A DNA stretch of 32,660 nt from Chromobacterium alticapitis (GTDB lineage: Bacteria > Pseudomonadota > Gammaproteobacteria > Burkholderiales > Chromobacteriaceae): positions 37,200 through 69,859 of the forward strand of contig NZ_PQWB01000049.1 of NCBI RefSeq assembly GCF_002924365.1, in the 5' to 3' direction. Within the stretch, counting starts at the first letter, position 1. Every line of letters starts with the position of its first letter. The notes below the pieces were generated by a model that saw only the letters and a program-made list of their open reading frames with translations, did not search any database and was not told the origin of the DNA. Both the position numbers and the translations under genes were made by a program. Below are positions 14,034 to 23,063 of this stretch, in pieces.

Positions 14034-15029
14034 CTAGGTCGTCATCTCGCCGCGCAGGGAGCGGCCCAGCGCTGCGCGCAGCGTATCTACGGGCAAGCCG
14101 GCAGACAACAAGACGTGCAGCTTGGCCAGCGCGGCCTCCGGCGTCAGATCGCCGCCCGGCAAGGCCCCGGCGCGCGCCAGAGGCTGGCTGGCGGCATAAG
14201 CGCCCACCGCCACCGCGCCCTTCACCACCTGAGTCAAGGTCAGCACCGGGCCGCCGCGCGCCGTCATTGCCGCCACGCCTTCCAGCAGCGCCGGATCGGC
14301 CGGCGCATTGCCGCTGCCATAGCTGAGCAGAATGGCGCCGTCCAGGCCGCCATCGCGCAGAATCTGGCCGGCCAGCGCGCTGCCGTGGCCCGGCGTCAGC
14401 ATCAGCGCGGCCAGCTTCAGGTTCTCGTTCAGCCGCTGCGGCCGCCACTCGCCGTCCGGCCGCAGCCAACGCTCGCGATGCCAGTGCGCGGAAATGGCGA
14501 ACTCGGCCAACGGCGCGGCATTGGGACTGTTGAAGCCATCGAAGCGCTCGGCATCCAGCTTGCGGGCGCGGCTGCCGCGCAGCAGCAGGCGGTCGAAGGC
14601 GATGGCGACTTCCATCAGATCGGGCTGGCAGGCGGCCTCGAAGGCATCGGCCAGATTGGACCAGCCATCGGAACGCGGATGCACCAGCGGCAGCTGGGCG
14701 CCGGTCAGCACCACGGGCTTGGACAGGCCGCGCAGGGCGAAAGCCAGCGCGCCGGCGGTGTAGGCCATGGTGTCGGTGCCATGGATCACCACGAAGCCAT
14801 CGTAGGCGTCGTAGCGCGCCACTAGCGCGTCCAGGATCTGGTTCCATTGGCGCGGAGTGATGGCGGAAGAGTCGATCAGCTGTTCGAACTCGACAACATC
14901 GAACGCCAGATCAGGGCGTTCAAAACGCTGCAGCAGGCGCGGCAGCAGGCCCAGCACGGGGGCCAGGCCTTCGGGGGTGTGGTCCATTCCTATGGTACCG
15001 CCGGTGTAGAGCACCAGGACTCGGCTCAT
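14034..15029 (-). CDS. ansA: Type I (cytoplasmic) L-asparaginase
   Basis: A 331-residue asparaginase hydrolysing L-asparagine to aspartate and ammonia. The first catalytic motif LYTGGTIGM carries the nucleophile T12. The second, HGTDTMAYTAG, carries T85 and D86. The conserved lysine is K157 in RARKLDAERF. No signal peptide is present and length matches E. coli AnsA (338), so it is the low-affinity cytoplasmic type. ATG 15029 is chosen because GGAG lies 7 bases upstream. Upstream in-frame starts (15071) would place this ribosome site inside the coding region. It appears to be transcribed alone and ends in its own terminator. Confidence 0.94.
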   Translation of the reverse strand: MSRVLVLYTGGTIGMDHTPEGLAPVLGLLPRLLQRFERPDLAFDVVEFEQLIDSSAITPRQWNQILDALVARYDAYDGFVVIHGTDTMAYTAGALAFALRGLSKPVVLTGAQLPLVHPRSDGWSNLADAFEAACQPDLMEVAIAFDRLLLRGSRARKLDAERFDGFNSPNAAPLAEFAISAHWHRERWLRPDGEWRPQRLNENLKLAALMLTPGHGSALAGQILRDGGLDGAILLSYGSGNAPADPALLEGVAAMTARGGPVLTLTQVVKGAVAVGAYAASQPLARAGALPGGDLTPEAALAKLHVLLSAGLPVDTLRAALGRSLRGEMTT

Positions 15030-15106
15030 TGCATACTCCATCTGGCTTGATCTTGCCCGATGGTAGCGCAAGCCCCGCCCGGCGTCACACCGGCGACGGA
15101 ACGGAC

Positions 15107-15610
15107 TCAGCGCAACGCGTCGGACACGGCAGCATCCACGCCGCGGCGGGCTTCGTCGACATGATGGACGATGTCGCGCTGCAAGGATCGCAGATAGGGG
15201 TCGTCCTCGCGGTGGCTCGCGTCCTGGCGCGCCTTGTCCAACAGCATCTTGGCCTGATGGAAACGGTCCTCCGGCCGCCAGTTCGCATCCGGCGGCAGTC
15301 GCTCGTCTATATCCTTGCCGTCGTCGATGGCGGCGTCGCGCATCTTGCGCAGCGCCTTGTTGATCTGATCCACCGCGTAGCGCTCATCGTCCGCCACGCG
15401 CGGATAATCGGGCCGCGCCAGCAGGTCGCGCGCCTGGCGCAGATCGCTCATCGCGTGCAGATAATACGGGTGCTGCTCCGGGTGCCACTGGTGCTGTTGC
15501 CAGTTCCACGGATCGCCCTCATGCCATCCATCGGCCAGGGCCGGCGCGCTCAACAGCGCATTGCCTGCGGCGGCCAGCGCCAGCATCGCCAGGATTCCAC
15601 GTGCTTTCAT
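15107..15610 (-). CDS. Exported protein of unknown function, paralog of the adjacent lipoprotein
   Basis: A 168-residue protein with a clear Sec signal peptide (MKARGILAMLALAAAGNALL..., cleavage after ALA near residue 26). The mature part is helical and charged. It shares with the upstream gene HPYYLHAMSDLRQAR, L.RPDYP..ADDER, DRFH.A..LLD.AR.DASH.EDDP and a final DALR. The middle ..INKAL.KMRDAA.DDGK is also shared. I recognise no characterised family. AAGGAAA lies 6 bases before ATG 15610. The start is 11 bases after the stop of its paralog, so both are co-transcribed. Location is periplasmic by prediction. Confidence 0.8.
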   Translation of the reverse strand: MKARGILAMLALAAAGNALLSAPALADGWHEGDPWNWQQHQWHPEQHPYYLHAMSDLRQARDLLARPDYPRVADDERYAVDQINKALRKMRDAAIDDGKDIDERLPPDANWRPEDRFHQAKMLLDKARQDASHREDDPYLRSLQRDIVHHVDEARRGVDAAVSDALR

Positions 15611-15621
15611 GATGATTTCCT

Positions 15622-16140
15622 TTAGCGCAGCGCGTCGTTGACGGCTTGTTGCACGGCGCGATGCGCGCCATCGATATGGTGCAGGATGCGGTGCTGCAGA
15701 TCTCGAGTCCACGGATCGTCTTCCGGATGGCTGGCGTCGCGGCGCGCGGCGTCCAGCAGCTCCATCGCCTTGTGGAATCTATCGGTCGGACTCATGCGCG
15801 CATCCGGCTGCTCATACTGCCACGGATTCTTGCCGTCCTCGAACGCGGCGCGCCTCATCTCGCTCAGCGCGGCGTCGATCTCGGCCACCGCCCGGCGTTC
15901 GTCGTCGGCGATCTGCGGATAGTCCGGCCGCGCCAGATAGGCCCGCGCCTGGCGCAGGTCGCTCATCGCGTGCAGGTAGTAGGGATGGTCGGCCGGGCGC
16001 CAGTCGCGCGGCATTTCCAGCCTGACCGTGGCCGGCTGATACACCACCTGGGCCCGCGGCGGGGCCACCACGCAGGCGCTGAGGCTGCCGGCCGCCACGA
16101 GAAGCGCCACCCACTTTGCTCCCCTATTCTTCAGTTCCAC
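15622..16140 (-). CDS. Lipoprotein of unknown function, paralog of the following gene
   Basis: A 172-residue lipoprotein. GTG 16140 is preferred as start: AAGGAG lies 7 bases upstream and the resulting N-terminus (ELKNRGAKWVALLVAAGSLS, then AC) is a textbook lipoprotein signal with lipobox LSAC. An ATG at 16173 would give an atypically long basic extension. The mature part carries the same HPYYLHAMSDLRQAR, ARPDYPQIADDER, DRFHKAMELLD.AR and DASHPEDDP blocks as its neighbour. The tandem arrangement of one lipidated and one soluble copy suggests a membrane-bound and a periplasmic form of the same activity. Function is unknown. Confidence 0.78.
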   Translation of the reverse strand: MELKNRGAKWVALLVAAGSLSACVVAPPRAQVVYQPATVRLEMPRDWRPADHPYYLHAMSDLRQARAYLARPDYPQIADDERRAVAEIDAALSEMRRAAFEDGKNPWQYEQPDARMSPTDRFHKAMELLDAARRDASHPEDDPWTRDLQHRILHHIDGAHRAVQQAVNDALR

Positions 16141-16610
16141 TTTGCGTCTCCTTGCAAGCTGTCTTGATGCCATGATTCCGGCTGCTGCCTGATCTCCAGT
16201 ACAGCATGACATTCAGCCGGCGCGCTTTCCGCACGATTTAGGTTTCCGCTTGTAAGCGTTTGTAGCGATTGCGCGGCCGCAACCATAATGCTTTTAAGTA
16301 GAAATTTCACTGAAAGAATGATTTGCAAATTTGAATTAACGGATTTGCCATCGGCATATCGAAAACCATGCGCTCCCTATCCCGCACAAGAGAGCCCAAG
16401 GCGGACAGGGCAAGCCATTGAATTATTTCCCTTCATGCCAGTATCTTTAAATAAAGGCATGACCGCCCCCTCCCCTTTGCGCGGTTCCAAAATTCAGTCA
16501 TCGCCAAATGAAACTTTTTTGTCATATTAATGACGTCGTTTTGTCATCAATCCCTCATACCATCGCATCAGTTTTTCGATAGATAAGGCCACTGGCCGGG
16601 AAGGGGAGCA
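16141..16610. other. 470-base divergent intergenic region, lipoprotein gene and ABC importer
   Basis: No gene is supported. The right third is AT-rich and contains the PhoB-like repeats (16519-16562). An inverted repeat CATGCC/GGCATG with an inner CTTTA/TAAAG dyad lies at 16434-16461. On the left, TTGCG/CGCAA flank a small dyad near 16270. I found no convincing promoter for the minus-strand lipoprotein gene. Confidence 0.6.
16519..16562 (+). promoter_or_regulatory. Possible PhoB-box array upstream of ABC importer
   Basis: Four in-phase 11-mers are visible. TTGTCATATTA (16519) and TTGTCATCAAT (16541) are strong matches to the CTGTCAT half-site, CCCTCATACCA (16552) is partial, and the second 11-mer (16530) is degenerate. 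A TAGATA element near 16580 sits where a -10 would be expected. GTCAT-ATTA-ATGAC (16521-16534) is also a perfect dyad, so a different dimeric regulator is an alternative. Confidence 0.4.
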
Positions 16611-17714
16611 ATGATGATGAAGAACAAACTCGCTTACATCGCCGTCGCCGGCGCGCTGGGCATGATCGCCAACGCCGCGACTGCCGCCAATCTGGACGCG
16701 CTGGTCCAGGCCGCCAAGAAGGAAGGCGAACTGAATACCATCGCCCTGCCGCACGACTGGTGCGGTTACGGCAATGTGATCGCCGGCTTCAAGGCCAAGT
16801 ACGGCATCAAGGTGAACGAACTGAATCCGGACGCCGGCTCCGCCGACGAACTGGAAGCCATCAAGGCCAACAAGAACAACAAGGGCCCGCAGGCGCCGGA
16901 CGTGATCGACGTCGGTCTGTCCTTCGGCCCGCAAGCCAAGGCCCAAGGCCTGCTGCAGCCGTACAAGGTCTCTTCCTGGAAAACCATTCCTGACAACGTC
17001 AAGGATAAGGACGGCTACTGGTACGGCGACTACTACGGCGTGCTGACCTTCCAGGTCAACCGCGACCTGATCAGCAAGGCCCCGGCCGACTGGGCCGACC
17101 TGTTGAAGCCGGAATACAAGAACGCCGTGGCCCTGGCCGGCGACCCGCGCGCCGCCAACCAGGCCATTCAGGGCGTATTCGCCGCCGGTCTGGCGCAGGC
17201 CAAGGGCGACGTGGGCAAGTCCGCCGACGCCGGCCTGAAGTTCTTCTCGCAACTGAACAAGAACGGCAACTTCGTGCCGGTGATCGGCAAGGCCGCCTCG
17301 CTGGCCCAAGGCACCACCCCCATCATCGTGCGCTGGGACTACAACGCGCTGGCCGACCGCGACACGCTGAAGGGCAACCCCAAGGTCGACGTGATCGTGC
17401 CGAAGAGCGGCGTGGTGGCCGGCGTCTACGCCCAGGCCATCAGCGCCTACGCGCCGCACCCGAACGCCGCCAAGCTGTGGATGGAATACCTGTTCTCCGA
17501 CGAAGGCCAAGTGGCCTGGCTGAAGGGCTACTGCCACCCGATCCGCTTCAACGATCTGACCGCCAAGGGCAAGATCCCGGCTGAACTGATCAACAAGCTG
17601 CCGGACGCCGCCGCCTACAAGAAGGCCGTGTTCCCGAGCATCGAGCAGCAAGAGGCCTACAAGGCCGGCATCACCAAGCAGTGGGACACCGTGGTGGGCA
17701 GCAACGTCAAGTAA
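16611..17714 (+). CDS. ABC transporter periplasmic solute-binding protein (iron/polyamine/phosphonate class)
   Basis: A 367-residue exported binding protein. The signal peptide ends at about ATAA (residue 26). The motifs LPHDWCGYGNVIAGFKAKYG, DVGLSFGPQAKAQGLL and WYGDYYGVLTFQVN place it in the type 2 periplasmic-binding fold near the PotD, FbpA and PhnS groups. Two cysteines (in DWCGYG and GYCHPI) could form a disulfide. Substrate is not readable; a phosphonate or phosphate ester would fit the Pho-like site upstream, a polyamine is also possible. Three ATGs in a row (16611, 16614, 16617) follow GGGGAG, and spacing favours the second or third. A terminator hairpin follows the gene. Confidence 0.88.
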   Translation: MMMKNKLAYIAVAGALGMIANAATAANLDALVQAAKKEGELNTIALPHDWCGYGNVIAGFKAKYGIKVNELNPDAGSADELEAIKANKNNKGPQAPDVIDVGLSFGPQAKAQGLLQPYKVSSWKTIPDNVKDKDGYWYGDYYGVLTFQVNRDLISKAPADWADLLKPEYKNAVALAGDPRAANQAIQGVFAAGLAQAKGDVGKSADAGLKFFSQLNKNGNFVPVIGKAASLAQGTTPIIVRWDYNALADRDTLKGNPKVDVIVPKSGVVAGVYAQAISAYAPHPNAAKLWMEYLFSDEGQVAWLKGYCHPIRFNDLTAKGKIPAELINKLPDAAAYKKAVFPSIEQQEAYKAGITKQWDTVVGSNVK

Positions 17715-17737
17715 GCCCCCGCAGTCGCGTCACGCCG

Positions 17738-17760
17738 GGGCCGCCTAGGGCGGCCCTTTT
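17738..17760 (+). terminator. Intercistronic hairpin with T-run between binding protein and permease genes
   Basis: GGGCCGCC, TAG, GGCGGCCC is a perfect 8-bp stem followed by TTTT, 23 bases after the binding-protein stop and 23 bases before the first permease start. A leaky terminator of this kind would keep binding protein in excess over the membrane components, as seen in many ABC importer operons. Confidence 0.75.
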
Positions 17761-17783
17761 ACCTCGCTCGAGAAGCCACCACG

Positions 17784-18689
17784 ATGTCCGCATCCACCGA
17801 ATCCCTTTCGACGCCCTCCGCCGGCAAGGCCAGCGGCGGCGCGCGCGCCGCGCTGCTGTCCTGGCTGGGCGTCGCGCCCTTCCTGATCTTCGCGCTGCTC
17901 TTCCTGCTGCTGCCCACCTTCATGCTGATGGTGGGCGCCTTCCAGGACGCGCAAGGCCATTTCACGCTGGCCAATATCATTCGCCTGTTCGACGCCAACA
18001 TCCTCGAAGCCTACAAGATCAGCCTGCAGATCAGCGTCGCCTCGGCCGCGCTGGGCACCGTGCTGGGCCTCTTGCTGGCGCTGGCCGCCATCCGCGGCGG
18101 CTTGCCGGCCTGGATACGCCCGACGCTGACCACCTTCTCCGGGGTCGCGTCCAATTTCGCCGGCATTCCGCTGGCCTTCGCCTTCCTGTCCACCCTGGGC
18201 CGCATGGGCCTGGTGACCATGCTGCTGCACAAGTACCTGGACCTGGACCTGTACGCCAGCGGCTTCTCCATCCTCAGCTTCGTCGGCCTGACCCTGACCT
18301 ATCTGTACTTCCAGGTGCCGCTGATGGTGCTGATCATCGCCCCGGCCGTGGAAGGCCTGAAGGACGAATGGCGCGAAGCCTGCGAGAGCCTGGGCGGCTC
18401 CGGCTTCGCCTACTGGCGCCATATCGCGCTGCCGGTGCTGTGGCCCAGCATGGTGGGCGCCGCGCTGCTCTTGTTCGCCAACGCCTTCGGCGCTGTGGCC
18501 ACCGCCTACGCGCTGACCGGCAGTTCCTTGAATATCGTGACCATTCTGCTGTACGCGCAAATCCACGGCGACGTGCTGCATGATCAGAACCTGGGCTACG
18601 CGCTGGCGCTGGGCATGGTGCTGATCACCGGCAGCGCCAACGCCGGCTACATCTGGCTGCGCAAGCGCAGCAACCGGGAGGCCGCATGA
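17784..18689 (+). CDS. ABC transporter permease, first subunit
   Basis: A 301-residue membrane protein with about six hydrophobic segments. The cytoplasmic EAA coupling motif is visible as EWREACESLGGSGFAYWRHI followed by ALPVL, near residues 193-217. The N-terminus before the first segment (WLGVAPFLIFALLFLLLP) is short and polar. It pairs with the second permease, whose ATG overlaps its stop codon by 4 bases (18686-18689). The ribosome site before ATG 17784 is weak, consistent with lower expression than the binding protein. Confidence 0.93.
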   Translation: MSASTESLSTPSAGKASGGARAALLSWLGVAPFLIFALLFLLLPTFMLMVGAFQDAQGHFTLANIIRLFDANILEAYKISLQISVASAALGTVLGLLLALAAIRGGLPAWIRPTLTTFSGVASNFAGIPLAFAFLSTLGRMGLVTMLLHKYLDLDLYASGFSILSFVGLTLTYLYFQVPLMVLIIAPAVEGLKDEWREACESLGGSGFAYWRHIALPVLWPSMVGAALLLFANAFGAVATAYALTGSSLNIVTILLYAQIHGDVLHDQNLGYALALGMVLITGSANAGYIWLRKRSNREAA

Positions 18690-19486
18690 AAACCAAAGCC
18701 ACATCCCGCCTGGGCGCCTGGCTCGCCATTCTGCTCGGCAGCGGCTATTTCCTGCTGCCGCTGATCGCCACTTTCGAGTTCAGCCTGAAAATGAAGCGCG
18801 AGGGCTATAGCTTCGAGGCCTACAAGGTGGTGCTGTCCGACCCCGGCTTCCAGGCCAGCTTCGGCTACTCCGCGCTGCTGGCGCTGCTGACCATCGCCGT
18901 CGGCATCCTGCTGGTGGTGCCCACTGCCTTCTGGGTGCAGCTCAAGCTGCCGCAACTGCGTCCGCTGATCGAATTCATCACCCTGCTGCCCCTGGTCATT
19001 CCGGCCATCGTGCTGGTGTTCGGCTATCTGCGGCTGTACGGCAGCGCCGGCTGGCTGCCCTTCACCGGCAGCGAGCGCGGCACGGATCTGTTGCTGGTCT
19101 TCGGCTACGTGACCCTGGCCCTGCCCTATCTGTACCGCTCGGTGGACACCGGCCTGGCAGCCATCGACGTGCGCTCGCTGACCGAGGCCGCGCAAAGCCT
19201 GGGCAGCGGCTGGTTCGACATCCTGCGCCTGGTGATTTTCCCGAATCTGAAAACCGCCATCCTGTCCGGCGCCTTCCTGACCTTCGCCATCGTGATCGGC
19301 GAATTCACGCTGGCCAGCCTGCTGGCCCGCCCAGCCTTCGGACCTTATTTGCAGCTGATCGGCGCCAATCGCGCCTACGAGCCGGCCGCGCTGGCCATCA
19401 TCGCCTTCCTGGTCACCTGGGCCGCGATGGGGCTGATGCAGGTGGTCAGCCGCAACCGCGCCGCGCTCGGCGCCGACGAACATTGA
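18686..19486 (+). CDS. ABC transporter permease, second subunit
   Basis: A 266-residue membrane protein with about six hydrophobic segments. The EAA motif appears as SLTEAAQSLGSGWFDILRLV followed by IFPNL, near residues 167-191. It is translationally coupled to the first permease by an ATGA overlap and is followed after 13 bases by the ATPase gene. Together they form the heterodimeric membrane channel of the importer. Confidence 0.93.
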   Translation: MKTKATSRLGAWLAILLGSGYFLLPLIATFEFSLKMKREGYSFEAYKVVLSDPGFQASFGYSALLALLTIAVGILLVVPTAFWVQLKLPQLRPLIEFITLLPLVIPAIVLVFGYLRLYGSAGWLPFTGSERGTDLLLVFGYVTLALPYLYRSVDTGLAAIDVRSLTEAAQSLGSGWFDILRLVIFPNLKTAILSGAFLTFAIVIGEFTLASLLARPAFGPYLQLIGANRAYEPAALAIIAFLVTWAAMGLMQVVSRNRAALGADEH

Positions 19487-19499
19487 AACGGACACAATC

Positions 19500-20504
19500 A
19501 TGGCATTTCTGCAAATCGACCATCTGAAAAAGCGCTTCGGCCAACAATCCGTGGTGCACGACTTCAACATGAAAGTGGAGTCCGGCGAGTTCATCACCTT
19601 CCTCGGCCCGTCCGGCTGCGGCAAAACCACCGTGCTGCGCATGATCGCCGGCTTTGAAACGCCTACCGACGGCGTGATCCGCCTGGCCGGCGACGACATC
19701 ACCCATCAGTCGCCGCAAAAACGCGGCATAGGCATGGTGTTCCAGAGCTACGCGCTGTTCCCGAACATGAACGTGGCCGACAACATCGCCTTCGGCCTGA
19801 AAATGCAGAAGCGCTCCGCCGACGACATCCGCCGCAAGGTGGGCGAGGTGATCGCCCTGGTGGAGCTGAACGGCCGCGAGAAGCACTTTCCGCACCAGCT
19901 GTCCGGCGGCCAGCGCCAGCGCGTGGCCCTGGCCCGCGCCCTGGTGGTGGAGCCGCGCCTGCTGCTGCTGGACGAACCGCTGTCCGCGCTGGACGCCCGC
20001 ATCCGCAAGAACCTGCGCGAGCAGATCCGCGACATCCAGCGCCGCCTCGGCCTGACCACCATTTTCGTGACCCACGACCAGGAAGAGGCGCTGACCCTGT
20101 CCGACCGCATCTTTGTGATGAACCAGGGCAAGGTGGAGCAGGAAGGCGCAGCCGAGACCATTTACACCGAGCCGGCCACCGAGTTCGTCGCCCGCTTCAT
20201 GGGCAACTACAATCTACTGACCGCGCAGCAAAGCCATGCCTTGCTGGGCATGCAGATCAGCGGCCACCTGGCCATCCGTCCCGAGTCTGTGCAGCTGCTG
20301 GGCCATGACGATGCGACCGAAGGCGCGCTGCCGGCGGTGGTCCGCCAGCACCAGCTGCTGGGCAACGTCATCCGCTATCAGGTGGAGGCCCATGGCGCCA
20401 CGCTGCAGGTGGACAGGCTGAACCGCAACGCGGCCGACCTGCTGGCCAGCGGCACCCAGGTGCGGCTGAAAATCGCCCGCGACGACCTGCGCGAAGTGCG
20501 CTAG
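19500..20504 (+). CDS. ABC transporter ATP-binding protein (PotA/FbpC class)
   Basis: A 334-residue ATPase with complete motifs: Walker A GPSGCGKTT (36-44), Q-loop VFQSYALFP (80-88), signature LSGGQ (134-138), Walker B LLLLDEP (154-160) and the switch histidine H192 in FVTHDQEEA. The C-terminal third, beginning near LAIRPESVQLLG, is a TOBE-type regulatory domain as in PotA, FbpC and UgpC. It powers import through the two permeases. It is the last gene of the operon and ends 20 bases from the convergent chemoreceptor gene. No terminator is seen between them. Confidence 0.95.
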   Translation: MAFLQIDHLKKRFGQQSVVHDFNMKVESGEFITFLGPSGCGKTTVLRMIAGFETPTDGVIRLAGDDITHQSPQKRGIGMVFQSYALFPNMNVADNIAFGLKMQKRSADDIRRKVGEVIALVELNGREKHFPHQLSGGQRQRVALARALVVEPRLLLLDEPLSALDARIRKNLREQIRDIQRRLGLTTIFVTHDQEEALTLSDRIFVMNQGKVEQEGAAETIYTEPATEFVARFMGNYNLLTAQQSHALLGMQISGHLAIRPESVQLLGHDDATEGALPAVVRQHQLLGNVIRYQVEAHGATLQVDRLNRNAADLLASGTQVRLKIARDDLREVR

Positions 20505-20524
20505 GCCAGGGGTGCGGCGACTGT

Positions 20525-22402
20525 CTACTCAAAGGCGCCCGGCTCGCCCTCCGGCGCCGGCTCGTCGCCTTGCTGGAAGTACTGCATCTGCCTGCGCAGG
20601 CTGTCGGCGCGCATCGCCACCTCCTGCGCCGCCGCCGACAGCTCCTCGCTGGCGGCGGCATTGCCTTGCGACAGCTGATTGAGCCGCTGCATGGCCTGGT
20701 TGATATTGCCCACGCGCTGCGCCTGCAGCGTCGCCTCGCTGGAAATTCCCTTCACCAGCTCCAGCGTCTTGCGGCTGGAATCCACGATGTCGCTGAGCTG
20801 CTGGCCCGCGCTTTCCGCCAGCTGCACGCTGCTGATGGCCACCTGGCCTATCTCCTGCGCCGCGGCCTGGCTGCGCCGCGCCAGCTTGCGCACCTCATCC
20901 GCCACCACGGCGAAGCCCTTGCCGTGCTCGCCAGCCCGCGCCGCCTCTATCGCCGCGTTCAAGGCCAGCAGATTGGTCTGATAGGCGATATCGTCGATGA
21001 TGTCCGTGCGCTTGGCTATCTCGCGCATGGCCGCTATCGTCCGCAGCACCACCTGGTTGCCTTCCGAGGCCTGGCCGCTGGCGGTGTCGGCCATCGAGCC
21101 GGCATGGTTGGCGTCGCCGGCCATGCTGAACATGCAGCCGGCGATCTCATCCACCGCGCTGGTGGTGTCCTCGACATCGGCCGAGGCGCGCGCCGCGCCC
21201 TGCGACAAGCCCTGCGAAGCCGAATTGAGTTCGGTTGAGGCATTGGCCACCGCGTCCGCGTCCTCCTTCACCTGAATGATGACGCCGGACAGGCGCGCGC
21301 CCATTTGCCGGATATGCGCGGCCAGGCTGTGGCTGTCGCCCTCGCGCAGCGGCAGATGGAAGTCCAGCCGGCCGGCCGACAACTCGCGCATGCCCTGCGC
21401 CACCTCGTCCGGCTCCGCGCCCAGCGTGCGTATGATGTCGCGCCCCACCATCGCCGCCAGTCCCACCGGCAACAACAGCAACAGCAGGCCCAGCAGCACC
21501 AGATACGTGCTGAGCCGCGCGGAGGCGGCCTGCTCCGCCAACTGGCCGCGGATCTCGCTCAAAATCGTCTTCTGCGCCTCCAAAAGCGCGTCCACGCGCA
21601 AGCTGGACACCTGGAACCATTCGTCCGGCCGCTCGCTCTGCATGGCGCCGGCGCCGCGCGCCAGCACGCCGTCGCGGGCCGATTCGAAGGCGCGGGAACG
21701 CTCCATCGCATCCTTGAGCAGAACCGGGTCTCCGCCATACTGCCGGTACTGCGCCATGCATAGCGCTTCCTGCGACACCGCCCCGCTGACCTGGCGGAAA
21801 TTGGTGATAGTGAAGCTCCCCACCGTCAGCACGCCAGCGATCAGGCCGCGCGCCCGTCCGGTGTACTCCTTCTGGCAATTCACCGCCGACCACTGCAGCA
21901 CCAGCGCCTGCACCCGCTGGGTGCGGGCATGGAACAGCGCGACGATGCGCGACAGGTTTTCTATCATGTCTGAATAGCGGCGAAACGAGGGGTCCGGCGA
22001 GACGTGGCGGGCGTCGACATCGCGCCGCAGTTCATTCAGGGCGGCTTTGGACGGCAGACTTTCATCCAGATAGCCGCGCAGCCCCTCCCCCATGTCGGCG
22101 CGCGGCTGCTCCGTCAACCGCTGCAATACGTCGTCGGCAGCGGCTCGCGCCTGGCCCAGCTGCCGCGGCAAACCCTGCCTATGCAGGCTGAGATAGGCGT
22201 AGCTGAGTCCGCGCTCGGCCTGCAGCTGATGGATCAATTCGCCCGCCAGCGCGATATTGTCCGCCAGCGCCTGATCGCCATCCAGCTCCCGCAGCAGCTG
22301 CCGCTGATGCCAGGCATAGCCTATAGCCACGACGAGCAGCGCCAGCACCAACGGCGCGATCAGCAACACCAGCTTGTGAGCGACCCGGAGCCTAGCTCGC
22401 AT
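20525..22402 (-). CDS. Methyl-accepting chemotaxis protein with NIT (nitrate/nitrite-sensing) domain
   Basis: A 625-residue transmembrane chemoreceptor. The first membrane segment is about 11-29. A long helical periplasmic region (about 43-283) begins with [16 protein letters not shown], the ERG motif typical of NIT domains. The second membrane segment is about 298-319, then HAMP-like sequence and the MCP hairpin with [20 protein letters not shown]. No CheR-binding pentapeptide is at the C-terminus (PEGEPGAFE). The NIT family senses nitrate or nitrite, so these are candidate ligands. ATG 22402 is chosen over 22408, because GAGGGG abuts 22408 with no spacing but lies 6 bases from 22402. Confidence 0.9.
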   Translation of the reverse strand: MRARLRVAHKLVLLIAPLVLALLVVAIGYAWHQRQLLRELDGDQALADNIALAGELIHQLQAERGLSYAYLSLHRQGLPRQLGQARAAADDVLQRLTEQPRADMGEGLRGYLDESLPSKAALNELRRDVDARHVSPDPSFRRYSDMIENLSRIVALFHARTQRVQALVLQWSAVNCQKEYTGRARGLIAGVLTVGSFTITNFRQVSGAVSQEALCMAQYRQYGGDPVLLKDAMERSRAFESARDGVLARGAGAMQSERPDEWFQVSSLRVDALLEAQKTILSEIRGQLAEQAASARLSTYLVLLGLLLLLLPVGLAAMVGRDIIRTLGAEPDEVAQGMRELSAGRLDFHLPLREGDSHSLAAHIRQMGARLSGVIIQVKEDADAVANASTELNSASQGLSQGAARASADVEDTTSAVDEIAGCMFSMAGDANHAGSMADTASGQASEGNQVVLRTIAAMREIAKRTDIIDDIAYQTNLLALNAAIEAARAGEHGKGFAVVADEVRKLARRSQAAAQEIGQVAISSVQLAESAGQQLSDIVDSSRKTLELVKGISSEATLQAQRVGNINQAMQRLNQLSQGNAAASEELSAAAQEVAMRADSLRRQMQYFQQGDEPAPEGEPGAFE

Positions 22403-22493
22403 AGCCATCCCCTCACGCGTCGAAACAATTCACTATAGGTGGGCCTCGCGCGTATCGTAAGCAATGGTACTTAGCGCCAGTCTGCGGCGCGCC

Positions 22494-23063
22494 TTAGGCC
22501 AAGCCGGACAAATCCGCCTCGCGGTCTATGTCCAGCAACACGCCGAGGTCGTCCAGCTCCAGCCGCAGCGCCTGGCTCCAGTCCACGGCGTCCCGCGCGC
22601 CGGCGTCGCCGTTCAGATCAAGCAAACCGGCCAGGCAGGATGCCGGCAAGCCGCGCGGATGGCCCGCCCGGCCAAGGTGGCACGGCAACACCGGCTGGCC
22701 GCGCCACAAGGCGGCGGCAATCTGGCTGACCGTGAGCGGCTTCACCGCCGGCATGTCGCCCAGCCCCAGCACCATCCCTCTACAATCCGGCAACGACAAG
22801 GCCCAGGCCGCGCCGCAAGCGAGCGAATGCCCCATGCCGCCGCGGTGCCTATCGCAGCGCAATGGCCGCAATGCCAGCTGGCGGCATAAGGCCAGGCCGA
22901 AGGCGTCTTCCGGCGGCAGCACCAGCGCCAACTCGTCCACCTGGCCGATAAAGGCCGACAAGCTGGCCTCCAGCAGGGTTCTCCCATCCGGCAGCCTGGC
23001 CTGCCGCTTGTCCGAGCCGAAGCGGCCGCCGCCGCCGGCCGCCAGCACCACGCCGGCTATCAT
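22494..23063 (-). CDS. MocA-like molybdenum cofactor nucleotidyltransferase
   Basis: A 189-residue MobA-like NTP-transferase. The nucleotide-binding start is AGVVLAAGGGGRFGSDKRQA, followed by VLGLGDMPAV, in which GDMP is the metal-site motif of MocA and MobA. MocA adds CMP to Mo-molybdopterin to give the dinucleotide cofactor of xanthine dehydrogenase-family enzymes. ATG 23063 overlaps the xdhC stop as ATGA. A TTG at 23072 is an alternative start. The context is the last gene of the molybdenum hydroxylase operon, which favours MocA over MobA. Confidence 0.85.
   Translation of the reverse strand: MIAGVVLAAGGGGRFGSDKRQARLPDGRTLLEASLSAFIGQVDELALVLPPEDAFGLALCRQLALRPLRCDRHRGGMGHSLACGAAWALSLPDCRGMVLGLGDMPAVKPLTVSQIAAALWRGQPVLPCHLGRAGHPRGLPASCLAGLLDLNGDAGARDAVDWSQALRLELDDLGVLLDIDREADLSGLA

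Noticed and set aside
22409-22493. Intrinsic terminator after the MocA-like gene
   Set aside because: No stem with a T-run is present; the interval seems to serve only as the NIT receptor promoter region.
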